Shown piece after piece: positions 1-8,359 of a stretch of 40,390 nt of DNA. This stretch comes from Dehalococcoidia bacterium (GTDB lineage Bacteria > Chloroflexota > Dehalococcoidia > Tepidiformales > Tepidiformaceae). Below the pieces are notes generated by a model that was not told the DNA's origin, did no database searches, and was given only the letters and a program-made list of their open reading frames with translations. Numbering within the stretch: the stretch's first letter is position 1; each line of letters opens with the position of its first letter. The position numbers were made by a program, and so were the translations under genes. The DNA is taken from contig VXLW01000059.1 of NCBI GenBank assembly GCA_009841435.1, positions 1 through 40,390 of the forward strand, in the 5' to 3' direction.

Positions 1-38
1 CCCCCCCCCCCCCCCCCCCCCCCATTTTTTTTAATTAA
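1..38. other. Contig-end low-complexity sequence, likely artefact
   Basis: Bases 1-23 are all C, followed by A and then eight T (25-32), with TTAATTAA at 31-38. Nothing else in this GC-rich window resembles it. A homopolymer block of this kind at a sequence end is more likely an assembly or trimming artefact than genomic DNA. The stop codon of the first gene (31-33) lies inside it, so the extreme C-terminus of that protein should not be trusted. Confidence 0.7.
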
Positions 39-1344
39 CCGCCGACCCCGGCTCACAACCGGCGTACCACCGTCGGCAGGTTCTGATGTGTATACCCGAC
101 CGGGCGGTCCCGGGGCGGGCGGGGGTCGCGTTCCAGTCCGCGTCATCGTGTTGGTCGAGGGCGGGCGGGGAGGAGACCGTGGCAGGGGTGGCGGAGAGGC
201 GGTAGGGCGGGCCGGGGAACTCGACCTCGCGCGAATCGACAGCGACGGGCTGGTACCAGTCACGGTCGCGGAGCTGGCGGTTCTCGACAAGGTCACGTGG
301 CGTCGAGACGAGGCCGACGAGGAGGCGGCGTCGCTGGCCCTCCTCGTAGGCTTCGAGGGCGGTCATGGTGGCAAGGAAATCGGTGAACACGTCGTTGATG
401 TGCGCGAGCTGTCCGGCGGCGCCCGCGGCCGACTCGGGGTCGGAGAGGACCTGGGCGAGGAAGCGAAGGTTCATGCCGTGGACGAGCTCGGTGTAGGTCT
501 CGTCGTGGAGGTCGTGCTCGAACCCGACCTCGTCCATCCAGGCGACAACCTCGGGGAAGTCGGCCCCGCCGGGGGCGGTGATGTAGGCCATCACGTAGCC
601 GGCCTGCGTTTCGTATACGCCGACACCGGGGATGGGCATGCGGAGGAGGCCGAGGGGGCCGGTGCGCACACGGTTGGTGTGCTGGAAGTCCCACATCATC
701 ATGGCCGTCTCCATGGGGAGGGAGAGGGCTTCCTGCACGGAGACATCGACGTGCTGCCCCTGGCCGGTGCGCTCGGCGTGATGGAGGGCGACCAGAGTTC
801 CCTGGGCGGCCTGGATGCTGGCGCAGATGTTGCCCTGGTTGCCGTAGATGAGGTTGGGCGGGTCCTCGGGCTGGCCGGCGAGCGTCATCACCCCGCCCAT
901 CGCCTGGCCGACGATGTCGTCATAGGCGTAGTTGGAGTGGGGCCCCGTCTGGCCGAAGCCGGTGATCGAGACGTAGACGAGGTTGGGGCGCTCGCCGCGG
1001 AGGTCGTCGTAGCCGAGGCCGACAGTGGCAAGGGAGCCGGGCAGGTGGTCCTCGAGGATGATGTCGGCGCCGAGGGCGAGCTCGCGGGCACGGGCGAGGT
1101 GGGCCTCGTCGAAGAGGTCGAGCGCGAGCGAGCGCTTCGAGGTGTTCTGGGCCCAGAAGGCGATGCTGGCGTCCGGTCCGGCGTCGCCGTCGAGGAAGGG
1201 TGGGGCCTGGCGCTGGGACTCGCCATTGGGGGGCTCGACCTTGATGACGTCGGCGCCGAGGTCGGCGAGCAGCTTGCCGCAATAGGCGCCGATCTCGTCG
1301 GTGAATTCGAGGACGCGGACGTTCGCGAGCGGGCCGTCGGACAT
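31..1344 (-). CDS. CaiB/BaiF (family III) CoA-transferase
   Basis: Moves CoA between acyl-CoA and free acids; cytosolic. The protein has 437 residues, close to the family's usual ~400-430. The N-terminus (PLANVRVLEFTDEIGAYCGKLLADLGADVIKVEPP) is the classical CaiB/formyl-CoA transferase Rossmann-like start, followed by NTSKRSLALDL and, near residue 190, the conserved TGQGQHVDVSVQEAL stretch. The substrate cannot be named. In formyl-CoA transferase the catalytic Asp lies in a Gly-Asp motif about 20 residues before TGxGQ. Here the corresponding stretch reads YGNQGNICAS, so the Asp seems to be Asn. The last ~25 residues do not look family-like and end in the suspect contig end; another frame gives GYTHQNLPTVVRRL and a stop at 53-55. 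The start ATG lies two bases after the nitronate monooxygenase stop, so the two genes form one operon. Confidence 0.85.
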   Translation of the reverse strand: MSDGPLANVRVLEFTDEIGAYCGKLLADLGADVIKVEPPNGESQRQAPPFLDGDAGPDASIAFWAQNTSKRSLALDLFDEAHLARARELALGADIILEDHLPGSLATVGLGYDDLRGERPNLVYVSITGFGQTGPHSNYAYDDIVGQAMGGVMTLAGQPEDPPNLIYGNQGNICASIQAAQGTLVALHHAERTGQGQHVDVSVQEALSLPMETAMMMWDFQHTNRVRTGPLGLLRMPIPGVGVYETQAGYVMAYITAPGGADFPEVVAWMDEVGFEHDLHDETYTELVHGMNLRFLAQVLSDPESAAGAAGQLAHINDVFTDFLATMTALEAYEEGQRRRLLVGLVSTPRDLVENRQLRDRDWYQPVAVDSREVEFPGPPYRLSATPATVSSPPALDQHDDADWNATPARPGTARSGIHIRTCRRWYAGCEPGSAVN

Positions 1345-1346
1345 GG

Positions 1347-2519
1347 CTATGCCTCCACGCGGGCGGTGACGGTGGCGGGGAGGCGGTCGCTCAGGATCTC
1401 GACCGTCTCGCCGATGATCTCCTCCATGATGACGGAGGCGGGGCGCACCTCGTTGAGCATGCCGGCGATCTGGCCGGCGGCGTTCATGAGCAGATCCTCG
1501 CGCCCGGCCTGGCGGAGGGAGTGGGCAACGTCGCGAATGACGATGCCCTGAATGCCCATTGGGAGGGCGCGGATGCCGCTGTTCTCCCAGGCGTCGATGA
1601 GGGGATTGCGGATATTGCGCATCGTCTTGCCGCTGTAGAGGCGCGTGATCTTCGTGTCCTCCTCGGTAGCGGCGAGGATGCGCTTGAGCTGGGCAGGGGG
1701 CTGGTTGGCCTCCTCGGAGACGAGGAAGGCGGTGCCGACCCAGACGCCCGCGGCTCCGGCGGCGAGCATGGCGGCCATGCCTCGGCCGCTGCCGATCCCG
1801 CCCGCGGCGATGACGGGGACGGGATCGATGGCCTCGATCGCCTGCGTGACGAGGGGGAGCGTCCCAATGCGGCCGGTGTGGCCGCCCGCCTCGGTGCCCT
1901 GCGTAACGACGGCATCGACGCCGGCGTGGGCGACGCGCTCCGCGTTCTTCACGTTGCCGACGAGGGAGAGGACGACGGTGCCGTTCGCGTGGAGGCGGTC
2001 GATCCAGGGGGCGGGGCTGCCGAGCCCGGCGGCGAAGACGGGCACCTTCTCCTCGATGACGACCTCCATCTGCGCGTCGGACATGCCGCCGCGCTCGCCG
2101 CGAAGGCCGGGGCGGGTCTCGGTCTCGACGGGCGGGGCCTCGAGCCAGGGGACATCGAGGTCGGCGAGGATGGCCTTGAGGCCGTCGGTGACCTCAGCGG
2201 GGACGAGCTCGCGGGGGTCGGCGGGCGGGGGCTTCTTCGCCGCCTCGCCCATGTAGTTGGCGGGGAGGAGGAGATCGACGCCGAAGGGCTTGTCCGTGAG
2301 CCCGCGGATCTTGTCGATTTCCTCGCGCAGGCGCTCGGGGCCGTAGCCACTGCCGCCGAGGACGCCGAGTCCGCCCCCGTTCGAGATGGCGGCGGCGAGC
2401 TCGGCGGTCGCGACCGGTCCGACGATGCCGCCGGCGACGGGACCCATGCCGGCGAGGATGAAGGGGTACTCGATGCCAAGCAGGTCGCAGAGGGCGGTGC
2501 GGAGGACGGGACGGGCCAT
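1347..2519 (-). CDS. Nitronate monooxygenase / 2-nitropropane dioxygenase family FMN protein
   Basis: A 390-residue TIM-barrel flavoprotein. The start LLGIEYPFILAGMGPVAGG and the central GVDAVVTQGTEAGGHTG are family signatures; the His of EAGGHTG is the usual active-site region. The FMN phosphate site is IAAGGIGSGRGMAAML, followed by GVWVGTAFL. Known members oxidise alkyl nitronates, but many homologues act in unknown catabolic steps or resemble the FMN site of enoyl-ACP reductase FabK. The start chosen is the ATG at 2519, where similarity begins and where a GGAG Shine-Dalgarno lies six bases upstream. A longer reading from 2591 would add a proline-rich, non-conserved leader. It is the first gene of a two-gene operon with the CoA-transferase and is divergent from polA. 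Confidence 0.85.
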   Translation of the reverse strand: MARPVLRTALCDLLGIEYPFILAGMGPVAGGIVGPVATAELAAAISNGGGLGVLGGSGYGPERLREEIDKIRGLTDKPFGVDLLLPANYMGEAAKKPPPADPRELVPAEVTDGLKAILADLDVPWLEAPPVETETRPGLRGERGGMSDAQMEVVIEEKVPVFAAGLGSPAPWIDRLHANGTVVLSLVGNVKNAERVAHAGVDAVVTQGTEAGGHTGRIGTLPLVTQAIEAIDPVPVIAAGGIGSGRGMAAMLAAGAAGVWVGTAFLVSEEANQPPAQLKRILAATEEDTKITRLYSGKTMRNIRNPLIDAWENSGIRALPMGIQGIVIRDVAHSLRQAGREDLLMNAAGQIAGMLNEVRPASVIMEEIIGETVEILSDRLPATVTARVEA

Positions 2520-2546
2520 CGGGCGCTCCAGCGCGAGAGTGCGGGC

Positions 2547-2552
2547 AGTATA
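2547..2552 (-). promoter_or_regulatory. -10 box upstream of the nitronate monooxygenase gene
   Basis: On the minus strand TATACT (one mismatch from TATAAT) lies 27 bases before the ATG at 2519, leaving room for a short leader with a GGAG ribosome site. No good -35 is visible. It shares an 85-base divergent spacer with the polA promoter. Confidence 0.45.
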
Positions 2553-2592
2553 GCCGGGCGGCGGTTGCGGGCCCGGGCCGGGAGGGGGCACC

Positions 2593-2605
2593 TATAATCG
2601 CGGCG
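2593..2605 (+). promoter_or_regulatory. polA -10 box TATAAT, probably giving a leaderless mRNA
   Basis: A perfect TATAAT at 2593-2598 is followed by exactly six bases and then the GTG start at 2605. Transcription would therefore begin at or next to the start codon. No Shine-Dalgarno is present. A TTGCGG at 2565-2570 is too far away (22-base spacer) to be a standard -35. Confidence 0.6.
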
Positions 2606-5340
2606 TGGCTGGCAACGGCGCGAAGCCGCGCCTCGTGATCCTCGATTCGCACGGCATTCTCTACCGCGCGTTCTTCGCGCTGGGCTCCGTGCCCAACCCG
2701 ATGATGAGCAGCAAGGGCGAGCTGACGTTCGCGACCTACGGGTACGCAGAGTCGCTGCTGCGCGTGTTCGACCAGCTCTCGCCGACGCACATCTGCGCGG
2801 CCTGGGACGCGAAGGGCAAGACGTTCCGCCACGAGGCGCGCGAGGACTACAAGGCGACGCGCCGGGAGACGCCGGAGGACCTGCTGCCGCAGATGGCGCG
2901 CGTGCGCGAGATGCTCGACGCGTTCGCGATCCCCGTGTACGAGGCGCCCGGCTTCGAGGCGGACGACGTGGCGGGCACGATCGCAACCAAGACGGCGGCC
3001 GAGGGTATCGACACGTGGATCGTCACGCTCGACACGGACCTCGTGCAGCTCATCCGGCCCAACCTCAACCTCTTCATGTTCCGCCCCTACCAGCGCGACA
3101 CGGTCGTGTACGACACGAAGGCGGCGAGCGAGCGCTGGGGCTTCAGCCCGCCGTACATGACCGACTTCAAGGCGCTGCGGGGAGATACGAGCGACAACAT
3201 CCCCGGCATCAAGGGGGTCGGCGACAAGACGGCTGCGAACCTCATCCGCCAGTTCGGTCCGGTCGAGGAGATCTTCGCGCGACTCGACGAGATCTCGTCG
3301 AAATCGGTACGGGGGAAGCTCGAGGGGAAGCGGGAGGAGGCGCTGGAGAGCAAGGAGCTGATTACGATCCGCACGGACGTGGAGTGCGGCTTCGACTTCG
3401 CCGCGTGCGAAGCCGCCGACTACGACCGCGAGAAGGTCGTCGCGTTCTTCCGCGAGCTGGAGTTCCGCAGCCTGATCGAACGGCTTCCGGCGGCGGCAGG
3501 CGACGCCGAGGAGTCGCCTGCTCCCGAGGCGGAGCCTGGCGAGTACGCCAACGTCACCGACGAAGCCCAGCTTCGCGAGCTGGCGGCGACGCTGCGGGAT
3601 GCCGGCGGGTTCGCCCTGGGGGCGCTCTCGACGACGGGCGATACGGCGCATCCGCTGCTGCTGGGACTATCGTTCGCGACCGAGCCGGGGCGGGCGTGGT
3701 ACGTCCCCATTGGGCACGCACCGCGGCTCGACAGTCCGAGCGAACAGCTCTCGATGGATGTCGTCCGGGAGGTGCTCGGGCCGCTGCTGGCAGACGCGTC
3801 GCTGCCGAAGACGGCGTACGGGGCCAAATACCTGCTGCACCAGTTCTCGCGGGCGGGGATGGCGCTGCGGGGGGTCACGCACGAGGCGAGCCTGATGGCG
3901 TTCCTGCTGGGGGAGACCTCGCAGGCGCTGGAGAACCTTGTGAACGAGCGCCTCGGGGTGGAGCTGCGACCGTTGAAGGCGCTGACCGGCACGGGGCGGA
4001 AGGCGACGCCGCTGGCGCAGGTCGACCCGGAGTCGGCGGGGGAGCTTGCCTGCCAGCAGGTCGATCTGCTGTTGCAGGTGCTGCCGGGTCTGGAGGCGCA
4101 GCTCCGGGAGCGCGGTCAGTGGGAGCTGTACGAGGAGATGGAGCTGCCGCTGATGCCCGTGCTGGCGGAGATGGAGACTGTAGGGGTCGGGATCGACATC
4201 GGCGTGCTGAGGGAGATCTCGGACGGGCTGATCGGGGAGATCGAGGCGGCGGAGACGGAGGTCTACGAGCACGTCGGGCACGAGTTCAACATCGGCAGCC
4301 CGCAGCAGCTGAGCGACATCCTTTTCCGGGAGCTGGGGCTGCCGCCCACGCGGCGGACGAAGCAGGGGTACAGCACCGATCAGCGGGCGCTGGAGGGGCT
4401 GCGGGAATCGCACCCGATCATCGACAAGATCTTCGAGTACCGACAGCTCACGAAGCTGAAGTCGACCTACCTCGATGCGCTGCCTGGGGCGGTGTCGGCC
4501 GAGGACGGGCGCATCCACACCGACTTCCAGCAGACGGTGGCGGCAACGGGGCGGCTGAGCAGCACGAACCCAAACCTGCAGAACATCCCCGTGCGCACGG
4601 AGATGGGGCGCGACATCCGGCGCGCGTTCGTGCCCGAGGGGTACGACGACCCGGTGTACGTGGCGGCGGACTATTCGCAGATCGAGCTGCGGGTGCTGGC
4701 GCACATCACGGAGGACACGGGGCTCATCGACGCGTTCCTGGCTGACGCCGACATCCACCAGGCGACGGCAGCGAGCGTCTATGGGGTGGAGGCGGCGGAC
4801 GTGACGCGGCAGATGCGGGACACGGCGAAGATGGTCAACTTCGGCATCGCTTACGGGATGGGGTCGTTCGGGCTGAGCGACCGCACGGGCATGACGCGGG
4901 AGGAGGCGGAGGCGTTCATCGACAGCTACTACACGAACTTCCCGGGCATCAAGGCGTGGCAGGAGCACGTGCTCGGGACGACGAAGCAGCAGGGGTACGC
5001 GGAGACGCTGTTCGGGCGGCGCCGGTACCTGCCAGCGATCCACAGCACGAACTTTCAGGTGCGGAGTGCGGCCGAGCGCGAGGCGATCAACATGCCCATC
5101 CAGGGGACGGCGGCGGACATCATTAAGGTGGCGATGATCCGAATCGCGGACGCGGCCCGGGAGCGCGAGCTCCGCAGCCGCATGATCCTGCAGGTGCACG
5201 ACGAGCTGATCTTCGAGGGCCCGGCGGACGAGGCGGACGAGGTGGGGGCGCTGCTGGCGGAGGTGATGCCGGCGAGCATGGAGCTGAAGGTGCCGCTCAA
5301 AGTGGACCTGAAGCGCGGCCGGACCTGGGCCGAGCTGTAA
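2605..5340 (+). CDS. polA: DNA polymerase I
   Basis: A 911-residue family A DNA polymerase for repair and Okazaki-fragment processing. Residues ~8-300 form the 5'-3' flap nuclease (ILDSHGILYRAFF, EADDVAGTIA, DTSDNIPGIKGVGDKTA with its helix-hairpin-helix). Residues ~315-490 keep the 3'-5' exonuclease fold, but where active enzymes have an acidic DxE motif this protein reads FALGALSTTGD, so proofreading is probably lost. Residues ~510-911 are the polymerase. Motif A is DYSQIELRVLAHIT (~690), motif B is RDTAKMVNFGIAYGM (~740), motif C is QVHDEL (~865). The GTG start at 2605 is supported by the family N-terminus and by a -10 box six bases upstream. Loss of proofreading residues also occurs in Taq-type enzymes. 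The protein is full length. Confidence 0.97.
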   Translation: MAGNGAKPRLVILDSHGILYRAFFALGSVPNPMMSSKGELTFATYGYAESLLRVFDQLSPTHICAAWDAKGKTFRHEAREDYKATRRETPEDLLPQMARVREMLDAFAIPVYEAPGFEADDVAGTIATKTAAEGIDTWIVTLDTDLVQLIRPNLNLFMFRPYQRDTVVYDTKAASERWGFSPPYMTDFKALRGDTSDNIPGIKGVGDKTAANLIRQFGPVEEIFARLDEISSKSVRGKLEGKREEALESKELITIRTDVECGFDFAACEAADYDREKVVAFFRELEFRSLIERLPAAAGDAEESPAPEAEPGEYANVTDEAQLRELAATLRDAGGFALGALSTTGDTAHPLLLGLSFATEPGRAWYVPIGHAPRLDSPSEQLSMDVVREVLGPLLADASLPKTAYGAKYLLHQFSRAGMALRGVTHEASLMAFLLGETSQALENLVNERLGVELRPLKALTGTGRKATPLAQVDPESAGELACQQVDLLLQVLPGLEAQLRERGQWELYEEMELPLMPVLAEMETVGVGIDIGVLREISDGLIGEIEAAETEVYEHVGHEFNIGSPQQLSDILFRELGLPPTRRTKQGYSTDQRALEGLRESHPIIDKIFEYRQLTKLKSTYLDALPGAVSAEDGRIHTDFQQTVAATGRLSSTNPNLQNIPVRTEMGRDIRRAFVPEGYDDPVYVAADYSQIELRVLAHITEDTGLIDAFLADADIHQATAASVYGVEAADVTRQMRDTAKMVNFGIAYGMGSFGLSDRTGMTREEAEAFIDSYYTNFPGIKAWQEHVLGTTKQQGYAETLFGRRRYLPAIHSTNFQVRSAAEREAINMPIQGTAADIIKVAMIRIADAARERELRSRMILQVHDELIFEGPADEADEVGALLAEVMPASMELKVPLKVDLKRGRTWAEL

Positions 5341-5344
5341 GCGC

Positions 5345-5608
5345 CTAGCCGCCCCCTATCGCGGGGACGATGGTGACCTCGTCGTTGGGGGCGATGGGCT
5401 CGGTGAGGCCGTAGCGGAAGGCGTGACCGTTGAGGGCGATGGAGAGTTCAGGACGGACCTGGCCGCCCTCGACGGCGCGCTCGTAAAAGCCGGGGCAGCG
5501 GACATCGATGGCGCGAAGAACCTCGCCGAGCGTGGCGCCCGCGACCTCGAGGGTCGCGGCGCCGGCGCAGAGCGAGCGCAGCGGCGACGGTATGAGAACC
5601 GTCGCCAC
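5345..5608 (-). CDS. MoaD/ThiS-family small sulfur-carrier protein
   Basis: An 87-residue beta-grasp protein starting at GTG 5608 (ATVLIPSPLRSLCAGAATLEV) and ending in NDEVTIVPAIGGG. The C-terminal Gly-Gly is the site that is adenylated and thiocarboxylated in MoaD and ThiS, and the length fits MoaD. The gene starts four bases after the stop of the molybdenum hydroxylase large subunit, so it belongs to that operon. By inference it supplies sulfur for molybdopterin synthesis for the enzyme. No MoaE, MoaA or MoeB is present in the window. ThiS or another sulfur carrier remains possible. A longer reading up to 5692 would overlap the upstream gene and lacks similarity. Confidence 0.75.
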   Translation of the reverse strand: MATVLIPSPLRSLCAGAATLEVAGATLGEVLRAIDVRCPGFYERAVEGGQVRPELSIALNGHAFRYGLTEPIAPNDEVTIVPAIGGG

Positions 5609-5612
5609 GGGG

Positions 5613-7877
5613 CTACTGCAGGTTGTGGAGCTCCTCCACCACGCGACGCGGGGAGATGGGCAGCTCCGTGAAGCGATGCCCGGTGGCATCATGGACGGCG
5701 TTGGCGATGGCCGCCAGCGGCGGCACGATCGGCACCTCGCCCACCCCGCGGACGCCGTACGGGTGTCCGGGGTTGGGAACCTCGACGATGATCGTGTCGA
5801 TCATCGGGAGGTCGAGGCTGGTGGGCATGCGGTAGTCGAGGAAGGAGGCGTTTTCCATGCGCCCGTCCTCGCCGTAGTAGTACTCCTCGTTGAGCGCCCA
5901 GCCGATGCCCTGGACGACACCGCCCTGCATCTGACCCTCGACGTACGCGGGGTGTACGGCCGTGCCGACGTCCTGGGCGATCGTGTAGCGGAGGATGTCG
6001 ACCTTGCCGGTGTCGGGATCGACCTCGACATCGACGACGTGGACGCCGAACGCAGCGCCGGGGCTGCGGGCAACAACGCTGCCGCGACCCTGGAGGGGGC
6101 CGCCGGTCTCCATCTGCTTGCCGGCGAGCTCGGCGAAGGTCATCGCCTTCTCGCTGTCGGAGGTGTGCCGGAGCCCGCCGTCGGCGTACTCCACATCCTC
6201 GGCCTCGCACTCCCAGAGCTGGGCCGCACGGGCGACCATCTGCTGCTGGATATCGAGCCCGGCCTCGTAGACGGCCTGGCCGCTGGCGTAGGCGGTGCGC
6301 GAGCCGCCGGTCACGTCGTTGTGGCCGACTGAGTCGGTGTCGACGACGGTGGGGCGGACGCTGTCGTACTCGATGCCGAGCGTCTCGGCGAGCTGCATGG
6401 CCAGCGAGGCGCGGGTGCCGCCGATGTCGGTCGAGCCCTCGATGAGGTTGACCGTGCCGTCCGGGTTGACGGAGGCGACGACGGACGACTGCATGCCGGC
6501 GTTGAACCAGAAGCCGCCGGCAACGCCACGGCCGCGGTTCGGCCCCTCGATCGGTGACTGGTAGTGGTCGGAGGCCTGGGCGGCCTGGACCGTCTCCTCC
6601 TGCCCGATGCGGGGGTGGGCGACGCCGGTGATCATGCGGGTGCCCTCATGGGCGCTGTTGTCCAGGCGGAACTGGAGGGGGTCCGCTCCGGTCTCGCGGG
6701 CGAGCTCATCGATGAGCTGCTCAACGCAGAAGGAGGCGTTGGGCGCGCCGGGCGCGCGGTAGGCGGCAACCTTCGGCTTGTTCACGACGACGTCGTAGGC
6801 ATCGACCTTGAAGTTCTCCACCTCGTAGGGGGAGAGCATGCACATGGCGCCGGCCATGACGGGCGAGCCGGGGAAGGCGCCTGCCTCGAAGGCGAGGCTG
6901 ACCTCGGCGGCCGTGATCTTGCCGTCCTTGACGGCGATCTTGCCCTTCATGTGGCCGCCGCTGGTGGGGCCGGTGGCCTGGAAGACGTCGGTGCGGTCCA
7001 TCGTGAGCTGGACGGGGCGGCCGCATTTGCGGGAGAGGAGCGCCGCGACGGGCTCCAGGTAGACACCGATCTTCCCGCCGAAGCCGCCGCCGATCTCCAT
7101 GGGAATGACGCGGATGCGGGAGACGGGCAGCTGAAGCAGCTCGGCGAGCGCGCCACGGACGGCGAACGCGCCCTGGGTGCTCGTCCAGACGGTGAGGGTG
7201 CCGTCGGAGTTCCAGTTGGCGGTGCCGTTGTGGGGCTCGATGTAGCCCTGGTGGACCATCTTCGTGTCGAACTCGCGCTCGACGACAACATCGGCCTCGG
7301 CATAGGCGGCCTCGACATCGCCACCCTCGAAGCGGTTGTGGGCCGCGACGTTGCTGGCGTTCTCGGATTCCTCGCCGGTCGGGGTCTTGGAGTGGCGGCT
7401 CTCATCGAGCAGCGGCGCATCGTCGCGCATCGCATCCTGCACGTTGAGGACGGGCGGGAGCACCTCGTACTCGACCTTGATGGCCTCGATCGCCGTGAGG
7501 GCGTCGTGCACGTTGGTCGCCGCGACGCCGGCGACGGCGTGACCGCGGTAGAGCGCCTTGTCGGCGGCGAGCACGTTCTTGCTCATGTCGGAGGCGGTGG
7601 AGGCGCCTTCGCCCATGTCGAGCACTTTGTCAGCGACGACGGGCAGGTCGCTGTGGGTCACGACCGCGAGAACGCCGGGCATGGCCTCGGCCGCGCTGGT
7701 ATCGATGGAGAGGATGCGCGCGTGCGCGTGGGGACTGCGCAGGACGGCGCCCTGGACGAGGTCGGGAAGGTGGATGTCGGCGCCGTAGAGCGCCTTGCCC
7801 GTGACCTTCTCGACGCCGTCGGGGCGGATGGGACGGGTGCCGATGACCTTGTAGTCAGGCTTCTCGGTGGTTGTCAT
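5613..7877 (-). CDS. Molybdenum hydroxylase large (molybdopterin-binding) subunit, xanthine dehydrogenase family
   Basis: A 754-residue catalytic subunit that hydroxylates aldehydes, N-heterocycles or related compounds using Mo-molybdopterin cytosine dinucleotide. The start RPDGVEKVTGKALYGADIHLPDL is the aldehyde oxidase a/b hammerhead domain. The cofactor sites are GGGFGGK (~264), YRAPGAPNASF (~370) and QGGVVQGIGWALNEEYYY, and the catalytic Glu is in GVRGVGEVPIVPP (~715). The active-site loop YRAPGAP differs from the AYxCSFR loop of form I CO dehydrogenase, so this is not a true CoxL. The substrate cannot be told from sequence. Its ATG overlaps the stop of the iron-sulfur subunit gene by four bases (7874-7877). 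It is a translationally coupled third gene of the operon and is followed by the MoaD-like gene. Confidence 0.93.
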   Translation of the reverse strand: MTTTEKPDYKVIGTRPIRPDGVEKVTGKALYGADIHLPDLVQGAVLRSPHAHARILSIDTSAAEAMPGVLAVVTHSDLPVVADKVLDMGEGASTASDMSKNVLAADKALYRGHAVAGVAATNVHDALTAIEAIKVEYEVLPPVLNVQDAMRDDAPLLDESRHSKTPTGEESENASNVAAHNRFEGGDVEAAYAEADVVVEREFDTKMVHQGYIEPHNGTANWNSDGTLTVWTSTQGAFAVRGALAELLQLPVSRIRVIPMEIGGGFGGKIGVYLEPVAALLSRKCGRPVQLTMDRTDVFQATGPTSGGHMKGKIAVKDGKITAAEVSLAFEAGAFPGSPVMAGAMCMLSPYEVENFKVDAYDVVVNKPKVAAYRAPGAPNASFCVEQLIDELARETGADPLQFRLDNSAHEGTRMITGVAHPRIGQEETVQAAQASDHYQSPIEGPNRGRGVAGGFWFNAGMQSSVVASVNPDGTVNLIEGSTDIGGTRASLAMQLAETLGIEYDSVRPTVVDTDSVGHNDVTGGSRTAYASGQAVYEAGLDIQQQMVARAAQLWECEAEDVEYADGGLRHTSDSEKAMTFAELAGKQMETGGPLQGRGSVVARSPGAAFGVHVVDVEVDPDTGKVDILRYTIAQDVGTAVHPAYVEGQMQGGVVQGIGWALNEEYYYGEDGRMENASFLDYRMPTSLDLPMIDTIIVEVPNPGHPYGVRGVGEVPIVPPLAAIANAVHDATGHRFTELPISPRRVVEELHNLQ

Positions 7878-8356
7878 GCGGAGACCTCCTCCATCTCGGA
7901 CGCCTTGAGGACGGCGCGGACGATCTTGTCGTAGCCGGTGCAGCGGCAGAGGTTGCCGGCCAGCCAGTGGCGGACGCGGCCCTCGTCGGCATCCGGCTCG
8001 CTATCGAGCAGGGCCTTGGCGGCGACGATGAACCCGGGGGTGCAGACGCCGCACTGGAGTGCCGCCTCTTCGAGGAAGCACTGCTGGAGCGGGTGCAAGG
8101 TGTCGCCATCGGCGACACCCTCGATGGTGACGACTTCGGCGCCTTCGGCTTCGACGCCGAGGACGCAGCAGGAGTTCACGACGCGGCCGTCCATGAGGAC
8201 GCTGCAGGCGCCGCAGTTGCCGTTGTTGCAGCCTTCCTTGGTGCCGGTCAGGCCGAGCTCGTCGCGCAGGACTTCGAGCAGGCTCTGGCGGGGCTCGCAG
8301 AGGAAGTCGATCTCCTCGCCGTTAAGGGTGGTCTGGATGTGGGTGCGACGGGGCAT
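7874..8356 (-). CDS. Molybdenum hydroxylase small [2Fe-2S] subunit
   Basis: A 160-residue electron-transfer subunit (CoxS/XdhC-type small subunit) that passes electrons from the Mo site to FAD. The plant-ferredoxin-like N-terminal cluster is bound by C43, C48, C51 and C63 (GCNNGNCGAC...NSC). The second, helical-domain cluster is bound by C102, C105, C137 and C139 (QCGVC...LCRC). All eight ligands are present and the length is typical. The ATG at 8356 lies three bases after the FAD-subunit stop, and the gene overlaps the large-subunit gene by four bases. The complex should assemble as a heterotrimer or dimer of heterotrimers in the cytosol. Confidence 0.94.
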   Translation of the reverse strand: MPRRTHIQTTLNGEEIDFLCEPRQSLLEVLRDELGLTGTKEGCNNGNCGACSVLMDGRVVNSCCVLGVEAEGAEVVTIEGVADGDTLHPLQQCFLEEAALQCGVCTPGFIVAAKALLDSEPDADEGRVRHWLAGNLCRCTGYDKIVRAVLKASEMEEVSA

Positions 8357-8359
8357 GGG

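Noticed and set aside
84-93. GATGTGTATA resembling part of a Tn5/Nextera mosaic end
   Set aside because: Only ten bases match and the rest of the adapter is absent; it lies in coding sequence and is probably chance.
88-1551. Long plus-strand open frame opposite the CoA-transferase
   Set aside because: Gly-, Val- and Arg-rich shadow typical of high-GC DNA; the minus-strand frame carries clear family motifs. The same holds for similar shadows at 3667-5199, 6564-7934, 12724-13839 and elsewhere.
2520-2591. N-terminal extension of the nitronate monooxygenase-like protein
   Set aside because: Proline-rich, non-conserved, overlaps the promoter, and a well-placed ribosome site supports the ATG at 2519.
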